DNA from: Anabaena sp. UHCC 0204
GTDB taxonomy: Bacteria > Cyanobacteriota > Cyanobacteriia > Cyanobacteriales > Nostocaceae
Reading direction: 5' to 3'
NCBI RefSeq assembly: GCF_009711975.1
Contig: NZ_VIKW01000008.1
Span: 62,001-126,000 of the forward strand
DNA: 64,000 nt
Shown: positions 26,722 to 34,770 of the stretch, piece after piece
How the letters are laid out: each line of letters begins with the position of its first letter
Numbering within the stretch: position 1 is the first letter of the stretch
The notes under the pieces: generated by a model
The model's input: the letters and a program-made list of their open reading frames with translations, nothing else
Database searches by the model: none
What the model was told of the DNA's origin: nothing
Translations under genes and position numbers: made by a program

Positions 26722-29259
26722 TCATTCTTGGGAAAACTTCTTCTGAATAGTTTTAGTATCTTCTTTATTGGCGGAAATAGCTGTCATTTGATAATCAACT
26801 AAGTTATCAACAAAAGGAATAGTTAGTTTAAATGTACCATCAGGTTTGATGTTAACTTTTTGTCCGTCAATAGTGACAGTTGCACCTTGTTCTGTTGCAC
26901 CGTGAATCACTAATTCTGCGTCAACGACAAACCAGAAGTCTGCACAGGGACGACTGAAAATACGCACTGTACCAGAACGTGCTAGACATAACCACCGATT
27001 TTCTGGAGTTAGATAACCGATTTCTGTCATGTAGTCCCGTTCACCTTGGGGAATAGGTATATAACGATCATAGATTGCGGTTTCGCATTCATATTCTTGC
27101 ACTAACTGAGGACGTTGATAGCTGATATCCAAATTAGTAACATCATAAAGACGCACTACTAAAATGGTAAAACCTTGATTTTGTAATGTTTGGAGATGAT
27201 TTGCAGAAATGTACCAAGAGACATAAGCCCATTTGGGAGTGCGGGGAGTGAAGATAATTCTGGTATTTCCATCTACATTGATTTGATTAATATTAGTCCA
27301 GGCTTCTATCTCTGCATCTAATTCTATGGCTATATCTTCATCTGTAGCTGTGGGTGGCAATGGCGTAGGTAATATTTCTTCTGCGATCGCCTGTGCGGAT
27401 GTGTTATGCTGAGTCTCACTATCTATGGCGTTTAAAGCCTCTCCTAATTCTGATGGTAGGTCATCTAATAAATTTTCTTCTTCGGGTGGTTGGTTGACTA
27501 CTGTAGGTGGTGTATCCAGGATTTCTGATAAGGTATGATCCTCCTGAATTGGGGCTGGAGGTGTATCCAGGAGTTCTGAGAGAGATATACTATGATCTTC
27601 CTGAATTGGGGACGGAGTTATACCGAGTAACTCTGATAAGGATGTAATATTTTTAGTAAGTGCTGGGGCTGGTGGTTCTAATAGGGAGTTGGTAAATTCG
27701 TCGGTGGATATGTCTGCATCAATTTGGGGTTGCTGTCTATTGGGGATTTGGGGATAGTGATTATTAACAACAATTACCGGATCTTCTGTATCCCAAACTA
27801 CTTCACCATAGTCTAATTCAATGTCATTGATTGCCGGTGTTTGATGACTGGGGGTAGATGTTTGTGGTATATCTATTGTGGCTACGTTGTTGATTGCGGT
27901 TACTTCTAGGGAGATGTCTTCTTGATAGTGATTTGTACCGTTGTGGCCATTATGATGATTATTGGTAATTGATGCGATCGCCTCTGCATCTGATACAGTA
28001 GTAGTAGGAATCTCTTCTGGGATAGAATCGTTGGTTTGATTTAGCAGTCGTTTTTTTCTTCTCAACCACAAAGGTAAAAAGCTGCTTAAACCAGCAATGA
28101 GTAATAAAGGTAATAACAGGAAAAATCGCAGATTTTTGGTAATCATTGAGGGATTATCCAAAGGATTTATCAACTGTGTTTCCCCTCCAGTCTCGGTTAC
28201 AGCCGGTGTGACTAGGTTTGCTGGTATAGGTGGTAAAGATGGATTTTGAGTAACTGCTGTTGGGGTTACTATTGGAGTTGTTGTTGGGGTTGTTGTTGGG
28301 GTAATAACCTCTGAGGTAAAGGTTTGCAAAGCACTAGCCGCAATAGCCAGTGATTCCGCGTCTCTTGCAGCTTTTATGGATTCTTGTCCTGGTTTGGCGA
28401 CCACAAAACCGAGAAAACCTGCTACTTTAGGACTGGGATTTTGTTTATAAACGTAAACAAACGACTGGGAAAAGGGATATTTAGGATTATCTGGTAAGTA
28501 ATTCTGAACTTTTAATACTCGTACATCTTGGAGTCGAGAAACCTGATTTGCTAAAACGTAGCTGATACCATCTTTACCTAATTCTTTAATGATATCGGTT
28601 GTACTATCTTCTATCATCTGCACTGAATTAGCCCCTGTCAGCAATTCACCAGACTTAAAAGCTGGATATTCGGTAAAGGAATTGCGAGTATCACTAATGG
28701 AAGGACGATCTATAAATCTAATTTTACCTTTAGCGTTGCCTACTTCTGACCAGTCTGTAATTTCTCCTCGGAAAATTTTCGCAAATTGTTCTGTTGTCAA
28801 ACTACCTTGGAAGGGATTATCCATACCAACAACAACGGCGATTTTTTCTCGTCGTACCAGCACCTGTTCTAAACCTTGGGCTTTTTCTGCGGCTGTGAGT
28901 TGGCGACCAAGAGCAGCTATATCAATTCTACCATCTAAGACTGATTTTACCGCATCTTCATTGCCATTGATGCCAATTTCTACCTGAGTTCCCGAAAACT
29001 GTTTTTCAAAGTTTTCCTTGAGACTTTGGTTAACAATTATGAAATTAATCGAACCGTCAATTTTAACAACAGTACCACTTTCTACTGTTGACGGTAGAGA
29101 AAAAACCGGAGTCGTCTTCTCAGGTTCTGCGTGGACAGGTGCAGAAATCAATAAATTTGCTACCATAGAATTGACAGCGATCGCTACACCTACACCTGGT
29201 ACTGCCAATAATAAGGCTAGATTGGTAATTACACTATCTTTTTTTTGTTTTTGCCACAT
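26722..29259 (-). CDS. phosphate-binding-protein-like domain fused to DUF4912
   Basis: 845-residue membrane-anchored protein. After an N-terminal hydrophobic segment (about 15-38), residues about 55-310 form a PstS/PBP-like domain (GSINFIIVNQSLKENFEKQF, DIAALGRQLTAAEKAQGL, FAKIFRGEITDWSEVG). A Thr/Pro linker and a transmembrane helix (about 375-395, FFLLLPLLLIAGLSSFLPLWL) follow, then a long disordered acidic stretch with repeated SLSELLG/D-type motifs (about 540-590), and a C-terminal DUF4912 domain (about 670-845; PRTPKWAYVSWYIS, WLCLARSGTVRIFSRP). The combination recurs in cyanobacteria by recall. Its job is unknown; phosphate or anion sensing is a guess. Confidence 0.82.
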   Translation of the reverse strand: MWQKQKKDSVITNLALLLAVPGVGVAIAVNSMVANLLISAPVHAEPEKTTPVFSLPSTVESGTVVKIDGSINFIIVNQSLKENFEKQFSGTQVEIGINGNEDAVKSVLDGRIDIAALGRQLTAAEKAQGLEQVLVRREKIAVVVGMDNPFQGSLTTEQFAKIFRGEITDWSEVGNAKGKIRFIDRPSISDTRNSFTEYPAFKSGELLTGANSVQMIEDSTTDIIKELGKDGISYVLANQVSRLQDVRVLKVQNYLPDNPKYPFSQSFVYVYKQNPSPKVAGFLGFVVAKPGQESIKAARDAESLAIAASALQTFTSEVITPTTTPTTTPIVTPTAVTQNPSLPPIPANLVTPAVTETGGETQLINPLDNPSMITKNLRFFLLLPLLLIAGLSSFLPLWLRRKKRLLNQTNDSIPEEIPTTTVSDAEAIASITNNHHNGHNGTNHYQEDISLEVTAINNVATIDIPQTSTPSHQTPAINDIELDYGEVVWDTEDPVIVVNNHYPQIPNRQQPQIDADISTDEFTNSLLEPPAPALTKNITSLSELLGITPSPIQEDHSISLSELLDTPPAPIQEDHTLSEILDTPPTVVNQPPEEENLLDDLPSELGEALNAIDSETQHNTSAQAIAEEILPTPLPPTATDEDIAIELDAEIEAWTNINQINVDGNTRIIFTPRTPKWAYVSWYISANHLQTLQNQGFTILVVRLYDVTNLDISYQRPQLVQEYECETAIYDRYIPIPQGERDYMTEIGYLTPENRWLCLARSGTVRIFSRPCADFWFVVDAELVIHGATEQGATVTIDGQKVNIKPDGTFKLTIPFVDNLVDYQMTAISANKEDTKTIQKKFSQE

Positions 29260-29555
29260 ATATCCCTGATCAAGCTAAAATAAATGGACTACACGCCGAT
29301 ACCAAAAATAGTCTTTTAATTGTGGAGACTGGTTAATTATACAACCTTAGTTATTTTTATCTGTAATAACACAAGTGTTTAAATAAAACGAGGAGTAGGG
29401 GCAATCCCCCCGTGGTTGCCCAAATACCGGGGTAGGCATAAAGGTAGGGGCAATCCCCCCGTGGTTGCCCAAATACCGGGGTAGGCATAAAGGTAGGGGC
29501 AATCCCCCCATGGTTGCCCAAATACCGGGGTAGGCACGGGGGCGCTACCCCTACA
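29260..29555. other. intergenic region with 49-bp tandem repeat
   Basis: The spacer between two minus-strand genes holds the promoter of the DUF4912 gene's far side and three copies of a 49-bp repeat (29395-29541). No gene seen. Confidence 0.6.
29395..29554. repeat. three-copy 49-bp tandem repeat
   Basis: Units start with GTAGGGGCAATCCCCCCGTG at 29395, 29444 and 29493 and differ by about one base. Each contains inner palindromes (GGGGCAATCCCCCC, CCGGGG). The block closes with GCTACCCCTAC, which pairs with the starting GTAGGGGC, so the whole tract could fold as one unit. Confidence 0.85.
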
Positions 29556-30995
29556 TCAAATCCAAATCTTACTTAATTGATAATTCTCCAACTCTTGCAT
29601 AGCTTCAGCCTTTAGACCTTCCCTAACAGATAATGGTGCAATTACCTCTCCTTTTGGCCGCCAATCTCGTAAACGCATCAAAACGTTAATATCTGTATCG
29701 CGTATCCATGCCGTATAATAAGCATCATCACTGGATTTTTGTTCAAGAATCTCTAATACTTGTATTTGTTGACTTTCAGGAATATTTATTTTAACCAAAT
29801 CCCGTATTTCTGCGTAAATAACAGGTTTGAATGATTGATGTCTAACGGTGTTATCTACATACCAACGGGCAAAATCTGGAGGAAAACGCATAATTAAAAA
29901 TTCCCGTTTTAGGTAAAAATTAAACCCCCAAGCTGCTGCTAATTCCTGTTCCACTTGCTGCGGTGTGGGTAATGTTCCACTCTCCCACATTAATTGTAAT
30001 TCTGGAGGAATTTCTGGATCTCCCCAAGCGAGAATCTGTAATTTTGCGGAAGCAATCCTGTCCAGTCGGTAATTATGCCATCCTGTGTTACCATGAGGAT
30101 CAATACCATAAGCACTGAGATATTTAGCGCGGCGGGAATAGTGCAGACAAACAGGATAAACCGTAACTGCAACTTTCTTGGCTGTAGCTGGTATCAAAGT
30201 TTTGAAGCGAATAACTCCACCAGTTTGTTTTCGCCAAAGTTGTTCTAATTGTTCTTGATAGTTATCCACCTTGTCTTGCATTTCTGGAGAGAGGATATAA
30301 TCTAAATGCAGAAATATCCGCTTTTCGGGTGTGGGAGAAGTATGGAGAATCTGTTCCCACAAACTTTGACTGATAATTTCTAAATTGGGTTGAACAAAAG
30401 ATATTGATTCTAATGCGTGGAGTAATTCCCAGGTTTGGGGAAGAGAAAGTTGGGTAAAGGTAGCTGGGGAATTTGTTGGAGTTACAGGTGTGGGTAATTC
30501 TGGAGTGGGAAGACTTTGATATTGTCCTTTATGGGGTGATTGTAACCATCCTAAGCGAACAAGTTGTTTTAAATCATCTCTTAAAGAACGATGTACCGTT
30601 GCAAAAGGTGATTGTTGGATTTGTACGGCTAAATATTCTGGTGTAATTCCTGTGAGTTGGATGATTTCTTGTTGCCATTCTAATTCCGATAGGTAACAAT
30701 TTGATGTTTGCAGAATATTCCCACAGTTTTGATGACAAATACAAGTGTTGTCTCCACAGTTTGCGGAAATTTGAGAAGTGCTAATTGTTTCGCTTTTAGG
30801 ATGATTATATCGGAATAGGCGATCGCGCAGTTGAGAATAAGTAAAGTTTTTCGGTAATTCTTGTATCCAGTTTTCTTCCCCATAGAGTTTATTCAAAATC
30901 ACCCATAGGCGTATTGAACGGTGTAAGCGATTGCCAAGTTGTCCTGCTGCTAACCAATGTAATATTTGCGGTGTGGGTGGATAGGGGAAGTTCAC
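29556..30995 (-). CDS. TIGR03985-type CRISPR-associated protein with WYL-like domain
   Basis: 479-residue probable transcription regulator of the CRISPR island. The N-terminus (FPYPPTPQILHWLAAGQLGNRLHRSIRLWVIL) and overall size fit the cyanobacterial CRISPR-associated family TIGR03985 as I recall it. A winged-helix-like region (about 100-165, ending LKQLVRLGWLQ) is followed by a WYL-like domain at about 245-350 (VAVTVYPVCLHYSRRAKYLSAYG, YRLDRIASAKL). WYL regulators bind nucleic-acid-derived ligands. A Cys cluster (Cys80, 85, 87, 91, 100) could bind metal. It is divergent from the RHH gene and next to the array. Regulation of cas genes is inferred from context. Confidence 0.7.
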   Translation of the reverse strand: MNFPYPPTPQILHWLAAGQLGNRLHRSIRLWVILNKLYGEENWIQELPKNFTYSQLRDRLFRYNHPKSETISTSQISANCGDNTCICHQNCGNILQTSNCYLSELEWQQEIIQLTGITPEYLAVQIQQSPFATVHRSLRDDLKQLVRLGWLQSPHKGQYQSLPTPELPTPVTPTNSPATFTQLSLPQTWELLHALESISFVQPNLEIISQSLWEQILHTSPTPEKRIFLHLDYILSPEMQDKVDNYQEQLEQLWRKQTGGVIRFKTLIPATAKKVAVTVYPVCLHYSRRAKYLSAYGIDPHGNTGWHNYRLDRIASAKLQILAWGDPEIPPELQLMWESGTLPTPQQVEQELAAAWGFNFYLKREFLIMRFPPDFARWYVDNTVRHQSFKPVIYAEIRDLVKINIPESQQIQVLEILEQKSSDDAYYTAWIRDTDINVLMRLRDWRPKGEVIAPLSVREGLKAEAMQELENYQLSKIWI

Positions 30996-31096
30996 AGTAA
31001 CATTTTTTTCTGGTTGTATCTATTGTAGCGGATTTTGCTTTTTTCTCTTTTGCAAAATCTTTGTTCAATTCCTGGTTATGGTGATATCCTCATCAA

Positions 31097-31133
31097 GTAC
31101 ATCACTTTTTACTTAAATTAGTAAGTGATGTAC
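31097..31133. promoter_or_regulatory. inverted repeat, candidate operator
   Basis: GTACATCACTT at 31097-31107 and AAGTGATGTAC at 31123-31133 are perfect inverted copies 15 bp apart. A further half-site AGTGATGT occurs at 31181-31188, just before the start of the RHH gene. The layout suits binding by the RHH protein or by the divergent WYL regulator. Confidence 0.6.
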
Positions 31134-31193
31134 CAGAAACATATTACTGTTAATAGGTAATAATGGCAGTTATATAGACGAGTGATGTTATAT

Positions 31194-31424
31194 ATGGCTA
31201 CTAAAAGACCTAGAACGACTATCAGCTTTGATTCTGATGAATATGTTGCATTAGAAAAATGGGCTAAATCTGAATTTCGATCTGTCCCTCAATTAGTGAG
31301 TGTCATAATCAAAAAGGCATTGATTGAAAAGAACCTATCAGAAACACAAGCGCACAGTTCCCAAGTAAATTTGAGTGATTTCCAACCCGAAAACAAAACC
31401 AATGAACACTCAACCAGTAGATAG
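31194..31424 (+). CDS. ribbon-helix-helix DNA-binding protein
   Basis: Small CopG/Arc-like protein of 76 residues from the ATG at 31194 (MATKRPRTTISF); ATG at 31185 or GTG at 31182 are alternatives. TTISFDSDEYVALEKWAKSEFRSVPQLVSVIIKKAL is a standard RHH fold. The rest is polar. Its 3' end overlaps the start of the next small gene (31402). It may be an antitoxin-like or autoregulated repressor binding the palindrome upstream. Confidence 0.75.
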   Translation: MATKRPRTTISFDSDEYVALEKWAKSEFRSVPQLVSVIIKKALIEKNLSETQAHSSQVNLSDFQPENKTNEHSTSR

Positions 31425-31659
31425 ATTAGACAGAATTGAAGCGATACTAGAAGTTACTACTAACAATCTCAATGGTTTAACAGGTAAACTTAATGGTTTG
31501 ACTGATAATGGCATTGCTGATTTTAGGGATGAAAATAATTTTGCATACGTTCAAGACCTTTGTAGAGACTTTCCATGGAACGTCTCTACCTCCTTAAATT
31601 CTGGATATTATCTCGACTACGCGGTAGTTGAGCGGAGTCGAAACTCGATAACCACCTGA
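31402..31659 (+). pseudogene. small coiled-coil protein gene interrupted by a repeat element
   Basis: The frame from the ATG at 31402 (MNTQPVDRLDRIEAILEVTTNNLNGL...) starts as a coiled-coil protein of a kind common beside RHH genes in cyanobacteria. From NGIADFRDENNFAYVQ on, the codons lie in a MITE-like repeat (31510-31590) and then another palindromic repeat (the codons for LDYAVVERSRN). The original C-terminus is lost, so this is a broken gene or a repeat-extended protein of 85 residues. Confidence 0.65.
31510..31590. mobile_element. truncated MITE inserted in the small coiled-coil gene
   Basis: GGCATTGCTGA at 31510-31520 and the next 70 bp match the left part of the intact element at 56796-56907 closely, including the palindrome GTAGAGAC...GTCTCTAC (31562-31589). 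The right terminal repeat is missing, replaced by another repeat family containing CGACTACGCGGTAG. Confidence 0.75.
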
Positions 31660-31993
31660 TTCTGACATTTTCTCTAATTAGCAATTTCTGTTATTTAGTG
31701 CGATCGCCTATCTCTTTTTGAGATAATACATTAATTATATGTAGTTTGGGCAATGTTTTGATTTTGGTTTTTGTCCCCAGGCTTGATACTACACAATATT
31801 CTACCCAAATCTATCTTTCTACCATCTGCGGTTTGTCAATAACAAAGCGGTATTCACTCTTTGTGAGATACAGTCATTAAATCGCAAAACCTGTAGGGGT
31901 GGGGTTTCCCCGCCCTCCATTGTATTTCATCCGACCAATAACTGCTATATGTGACACGAGAGGACACCCATTTTATTATTGAAATAGTAACAG
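31660..31993. other. gene-free stretch at the distal end of the CRISPR array
   Basis: No coding frame is convincing. Contents include a HIP1 octamer at about 31701-31708, a short hairpin GATAGGCGATC/TATCTC region, and the hairpin GGGGTGGGGTTTCCCCGCCC near 31896-31915, which may stop array transcripts arriving on the minus strand. It lies at the trailer end of the array. Confidence 0.5.
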
Positions 31994-33511
31994 GTTTCCA
32001 TCCCCTTGCGGGGAAAAGGTCATGAAAAACTTGTTTTCAACTCTAACGTAAAAACAGGGTTGGACGTGAGAGAGTTTCCGTCCCCTTGCGGGGAAAAGGT
32101 CATGAAAAACGTTGAGAAACCAGGGCAACTACCTGTAGGCTACAAGAGTTTCCGTCCCCTTGCGGGGAAAAGGTCATGAAAAACTTGCAAGAATAGTGTG
32201 TTTAGCCTAACAAGCCTAGATAACGTTTCCGTCCCCTTGCGGGGAAAAGGTCATGAAAAACCGTAATAAGGAAATAGGAGCTAGAGACGTTTTGAACGGT
32301 TTCCGTCCCCTTGCGGGGAAAAGGTCATGAAAAACTGGTGTGAAATACAAACATTTGAAGCATGTCTTACTGATTCAGTTTCCGTCCCCTTGCGGGGAAA
32401 AGGTCATGAAAAACTTTCATGACTATGACTAATAGAGAAATTCATGATGAATCATGTTTCCGTCCCCTTGCGGGGAAAAGGTCATGAAAAACGTAAAGAA
32501 GATATGAACCTTTACATGGCTGGCTACTTTGTTTCCGTCCCCTTGCGGGGAAAAGGTCATGAAAAACGGTTGCTATGAAAACCCATGTAGAGGTTATGTA
32601 AGAATGTTTCCGTCCCCTTGCGGGGAAAAGGTCATGAAAAACAACTCTCTACCGTAAACTTCACCTCTAACTTTAGCTTCGTTTCCGTCCCCTTGCGGGG
32701 AAAAGGTCATGAAAAACTGAGTTAATAGCAACATTACGAGATGCACTTGAAAAGCGGTTTCCGTCCCCTTGCGGGGAAAAGGTCATGAAAAACACATGGG
32801 AATATTTAACTCTCTGATATGGAGAGCCGCGTTTCCGTCCCCTTGCGGGGAAAAGGTCATGAAAAACAGAGAGCTACAAGTAGGGACAAAGAAGTATGTT
32901 ATTTACAAGACAATAAAGTTTCCGTCCCCTTGCGGGGAAAAGGTCATGAAAAACGTTATCTGATATCATTGCAGGTAGTTAGAGTAGAGACTGTTTCCGT
33001 CCCCTTGCGGGGAAAAGGTCATGAAAAACAAACCTGACTGCTATGCACTTGAATGACATTGACTATCCGCTATCGTTTCCGTCCCCTTGCGGGGAAAAGG
33101 TCATGAAAAACGATGTATCAAGAAGGTAGAAAAAATGAACATCTGTTACAGGTAGCACTAGGTTTCCGTCCCCTTGCGGGGAAAAGGTCATGAAAAACTT
33201 AAGTTCTGGCACCTAAAAGTAGGAGATAACTGTGTTGTTTCCGTCCCCTTGCGGGGAAAAGGTCATGAAAAACCAAGCTGCCAACCAAGCTATTACCTTC
33301 TTCACCAGCAATGGTTTAGAGTTTCCGTCCCCTTGCGGGGAAAAGGTCATGAAAAACTACAAAACTCTGGCATTGTAGACACCTTATATAAACTAGAGTT
33401 TCCGTCCCCTTGCGGGGAAAAGGTCATGAAAAACCTGAACTAAAAGAAAAGTTTCCTAATCTTACTTCTACTTTGTTTCCGTCCCCTTGCGGGGAAAAGG
33501 TCATGAAAAAC
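31994..33511 (-). CRISPR. CRISPR array, 20 repeats and 19 spacers, 37-bp repeat
   Basis: Twenty 37-bp repeats start at 31994, 32074, 32148, 32225, 32299, 32378, 32456, 32531, 32606, 32681, 32757, 32831, 32918, 32993, 33075, 33162, 33237, 33321, 33398 and 33475. Spacers are 37-50 nt. On the plus strand repeats begin GTTTCCGTCCCCTTGCGGGG; the inner CCCC-TTGC-GGGG forms the hairpin. Only the leftmost repeat differs (A at position 7). Read on the minus strand the repeat ends ACGGAAAC, a good type III 5' handle, the altered repeat is then at the trailer end, and the AT-rich leader faces cas2. I therefore infer minus-strand transcription. Confidence 0.97.
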
Positions 33512-33844
33512 CCTATACCATTGGAAACTTGACGACATACGGATTTCAGGAAGCGATCGCACACGGATACAGAAACAGCCGTGTAACTTAAAATGCTAGT
33601 ATTCTTTTTTCTAGGTTCAGAAAGCCGAAATCAGCCAATACAGTCATAATAAAACGAAAACCCCAAGATGTCAACCCTAAAAACCAACATTTCCTCAATA
33701 TTACAAAACATTACTAACAATTAATCTGTGTAGCTTCATACGACTAACTAGAGACAATTCCTTACATCTCGTTACAATAGCCCAAAACCTTACCACACGG
33801 GTATTTCAAGCAACCTTAACCCCCTTCACATCCAACATTCAACT
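33512..33844 (-). promoter_or_regulatory. CRISPR leader region
   Basis: This 333-bp non-coding region between the array and the cas2 stop is AT-rich, lacks any convincing frame, and should hold the array promoter and spacer-integration signals, given the inferred minus-strand direction. A HIP1 octamer lies at about 33554-33561. No exact -35/-10 could be chosen. Confidence 0.6.
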
Positions 33845-34129
33845 TTACAAAATTAAATAATCAGGTGGTTGATAAGGAGGATCACTACCAAAAACTCGTG
33901 TATTCTGTTTAGCAGTTTCATCAAGAGGATATACCCGTAAATTATCCTCACTCAACTTAAGAACCTTCAACCATCTTTTTTCCAACTGGTAATTCAACTC
34001 CTTATCATCCAAAGGACATTCAAACACCGAATATTGCACCCGTTGACAACGCTGTTCAATCAACTTAGCCAATTTAGTGCGGCGTTTATCATCCTTCACG
34101 TCATAACAAACTAACCATAATTTGGGCAT
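33845..34129 (-). CDS. cas2: CRISPR-associated endonuclease Cas2
   Basis: 94-residue partner of Cas1 in the spacer integration complex. MPKLWLVCYDVKDDKRRTKLAKLI is the ferredoxin-fold start with the conserved Asp in YDV; QRCQRVQYSVFECPLD is the second family signature. I take the ATG at 34127-34129; a longer frame to 34228 adds 33 residues encoded by the inverted-repeat element and is not credible. It is downstream of cas1 on the same strand, but separated from it by the inserted four-helix-bundle element. Confidence 0.95.
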   Translation of the reverse strand: MPKLWLVCYDVKDDKRRTKLAKLIEQRCQRVQYSVFECPLDDKELNYQLEKRWLKVLKLSEDNLRVYPLDETAKQNTRVFGSDPPYQPPDYLIL

Positions 34130-34153
34130 AAAATAATTTACAATTGACAATTG

Positions 34154-34704
34154 ACAATTTACAATTACAGGAAATTGCAGGTAAATTAAGTATAAAGCAA
34201 ATTTTGTTCCTAAATTATTCATTGTCAATTATCCATTGTCAATTGTCAATTATTAAGTATTATGAAAGAAAACATTATTAAGGATAAAAGCTTTTATTTT
34301 GCCGTTCGTATTGTCAATTTATATAAATATTTAAGTGACCAAAAACGAGAATTTGTTTTATCAAAACAACTACTACGATCTGGTACTGCAATTGGAGCAT
34401 TAGTAAGAGAAGCTGAACAAGCAGAAAGTAAAGCAGATTTCATTCATAAGTTAGCAATTTCCTTGAAAGAAGCAAATGAATCCGATTATTGGATAGAACT
34501 ATTATATAAAACAGATTACCTCACAGAAAAAGAATACAAAAGTATCAATAATGATAACAGAGAATTAATTAGACTTTTAACCTCAATCATAAAAACAAGT
34601 AGAAATAATTGACAATTGACAATTGATAATTGACAATGAATAATTTAGGAATAAAATTTGCTTTATGCTTAATTTACCTGCAATTTCCTGTAATTGTAAA
34701 TTGT
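34154..34704. mobile_element. four-helix-bundle gene cassette bounded by 79-bp inverted repeats
   Basis: Positions 34154-34232 and 34626-34704 are inverted copies matching at 77 of 79 positions without gaps. They enclose the plus-strand four-helix-bundle gene, between cas1 and cas2. TTGTCAA heptamer runs lie just outside and inside the arms. The arrangement suggests a mobile or recombining unit, although no transposase is present. Confidence 0.75.
34262..34612 (+). CDS. four-helix-bundle (S23/IVS-type) protein
   Basis: 116-residue all-helical protein of the family first seen in 23S rRNA intervening sequences; related Avd proteins work with diversity-generating retroelements. Family features are FYFAVRIVNLYKYLSDQKREFVLSKQLLRSGTAIGALVREAE and DFIHKLAISLKEANESDYWIELL. 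It is transcribed against the flanking cas1 and cas2 genes. Function in this setting is unknown. No reverse transcriptase or variable repeat was seen nearby. Confidence 0.88.
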   Translation: MKENIIKDKSFYFAVRIVNLYKYLSDQKREFVLSKQLLRSGTAIGALVREAEQAESKADFIHKLAISLKEANESDYWIELLYKTDYLTEKEYKSINNDNRELIRLLTSIIKTSRNN

Positions 34705-34770
34705 TCTGCATTCTCTTATAATTGTCAATTGTCCATTGTCAATTGTCAATTGTCCATTGTCCATTGTCAA
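34705..34770. repeat. TTGTCAA/TTGTCCA heptamer run
   Basis: About eight heptamers of the STRR type lie between the inverted repeat and the stop codon of cas1. Confidence 0.75.

Noticed and set aside
32769-33443. Plus-strand open frames across the CRISPR array with repeated RGKGHEK peptides.
   Set aside because: They are translations of the 37-bp repeats and have no ribosome sites; the array is non-coding.
34130-34228. N-terminal extension of Cas2 by 33 residues.
   Set aside because: The extension is encoded by the inverted-repeat element and the mirror copy at 34630 gives the same peptide; Cas2 proteins start at MPKLWLV-like sequence.
34154-34704. Diversity-generating retroelement based on the Avd-like four-helix protein.
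   Set aside because: No reverse transcriptase and no template/variable repeat pair were seen.
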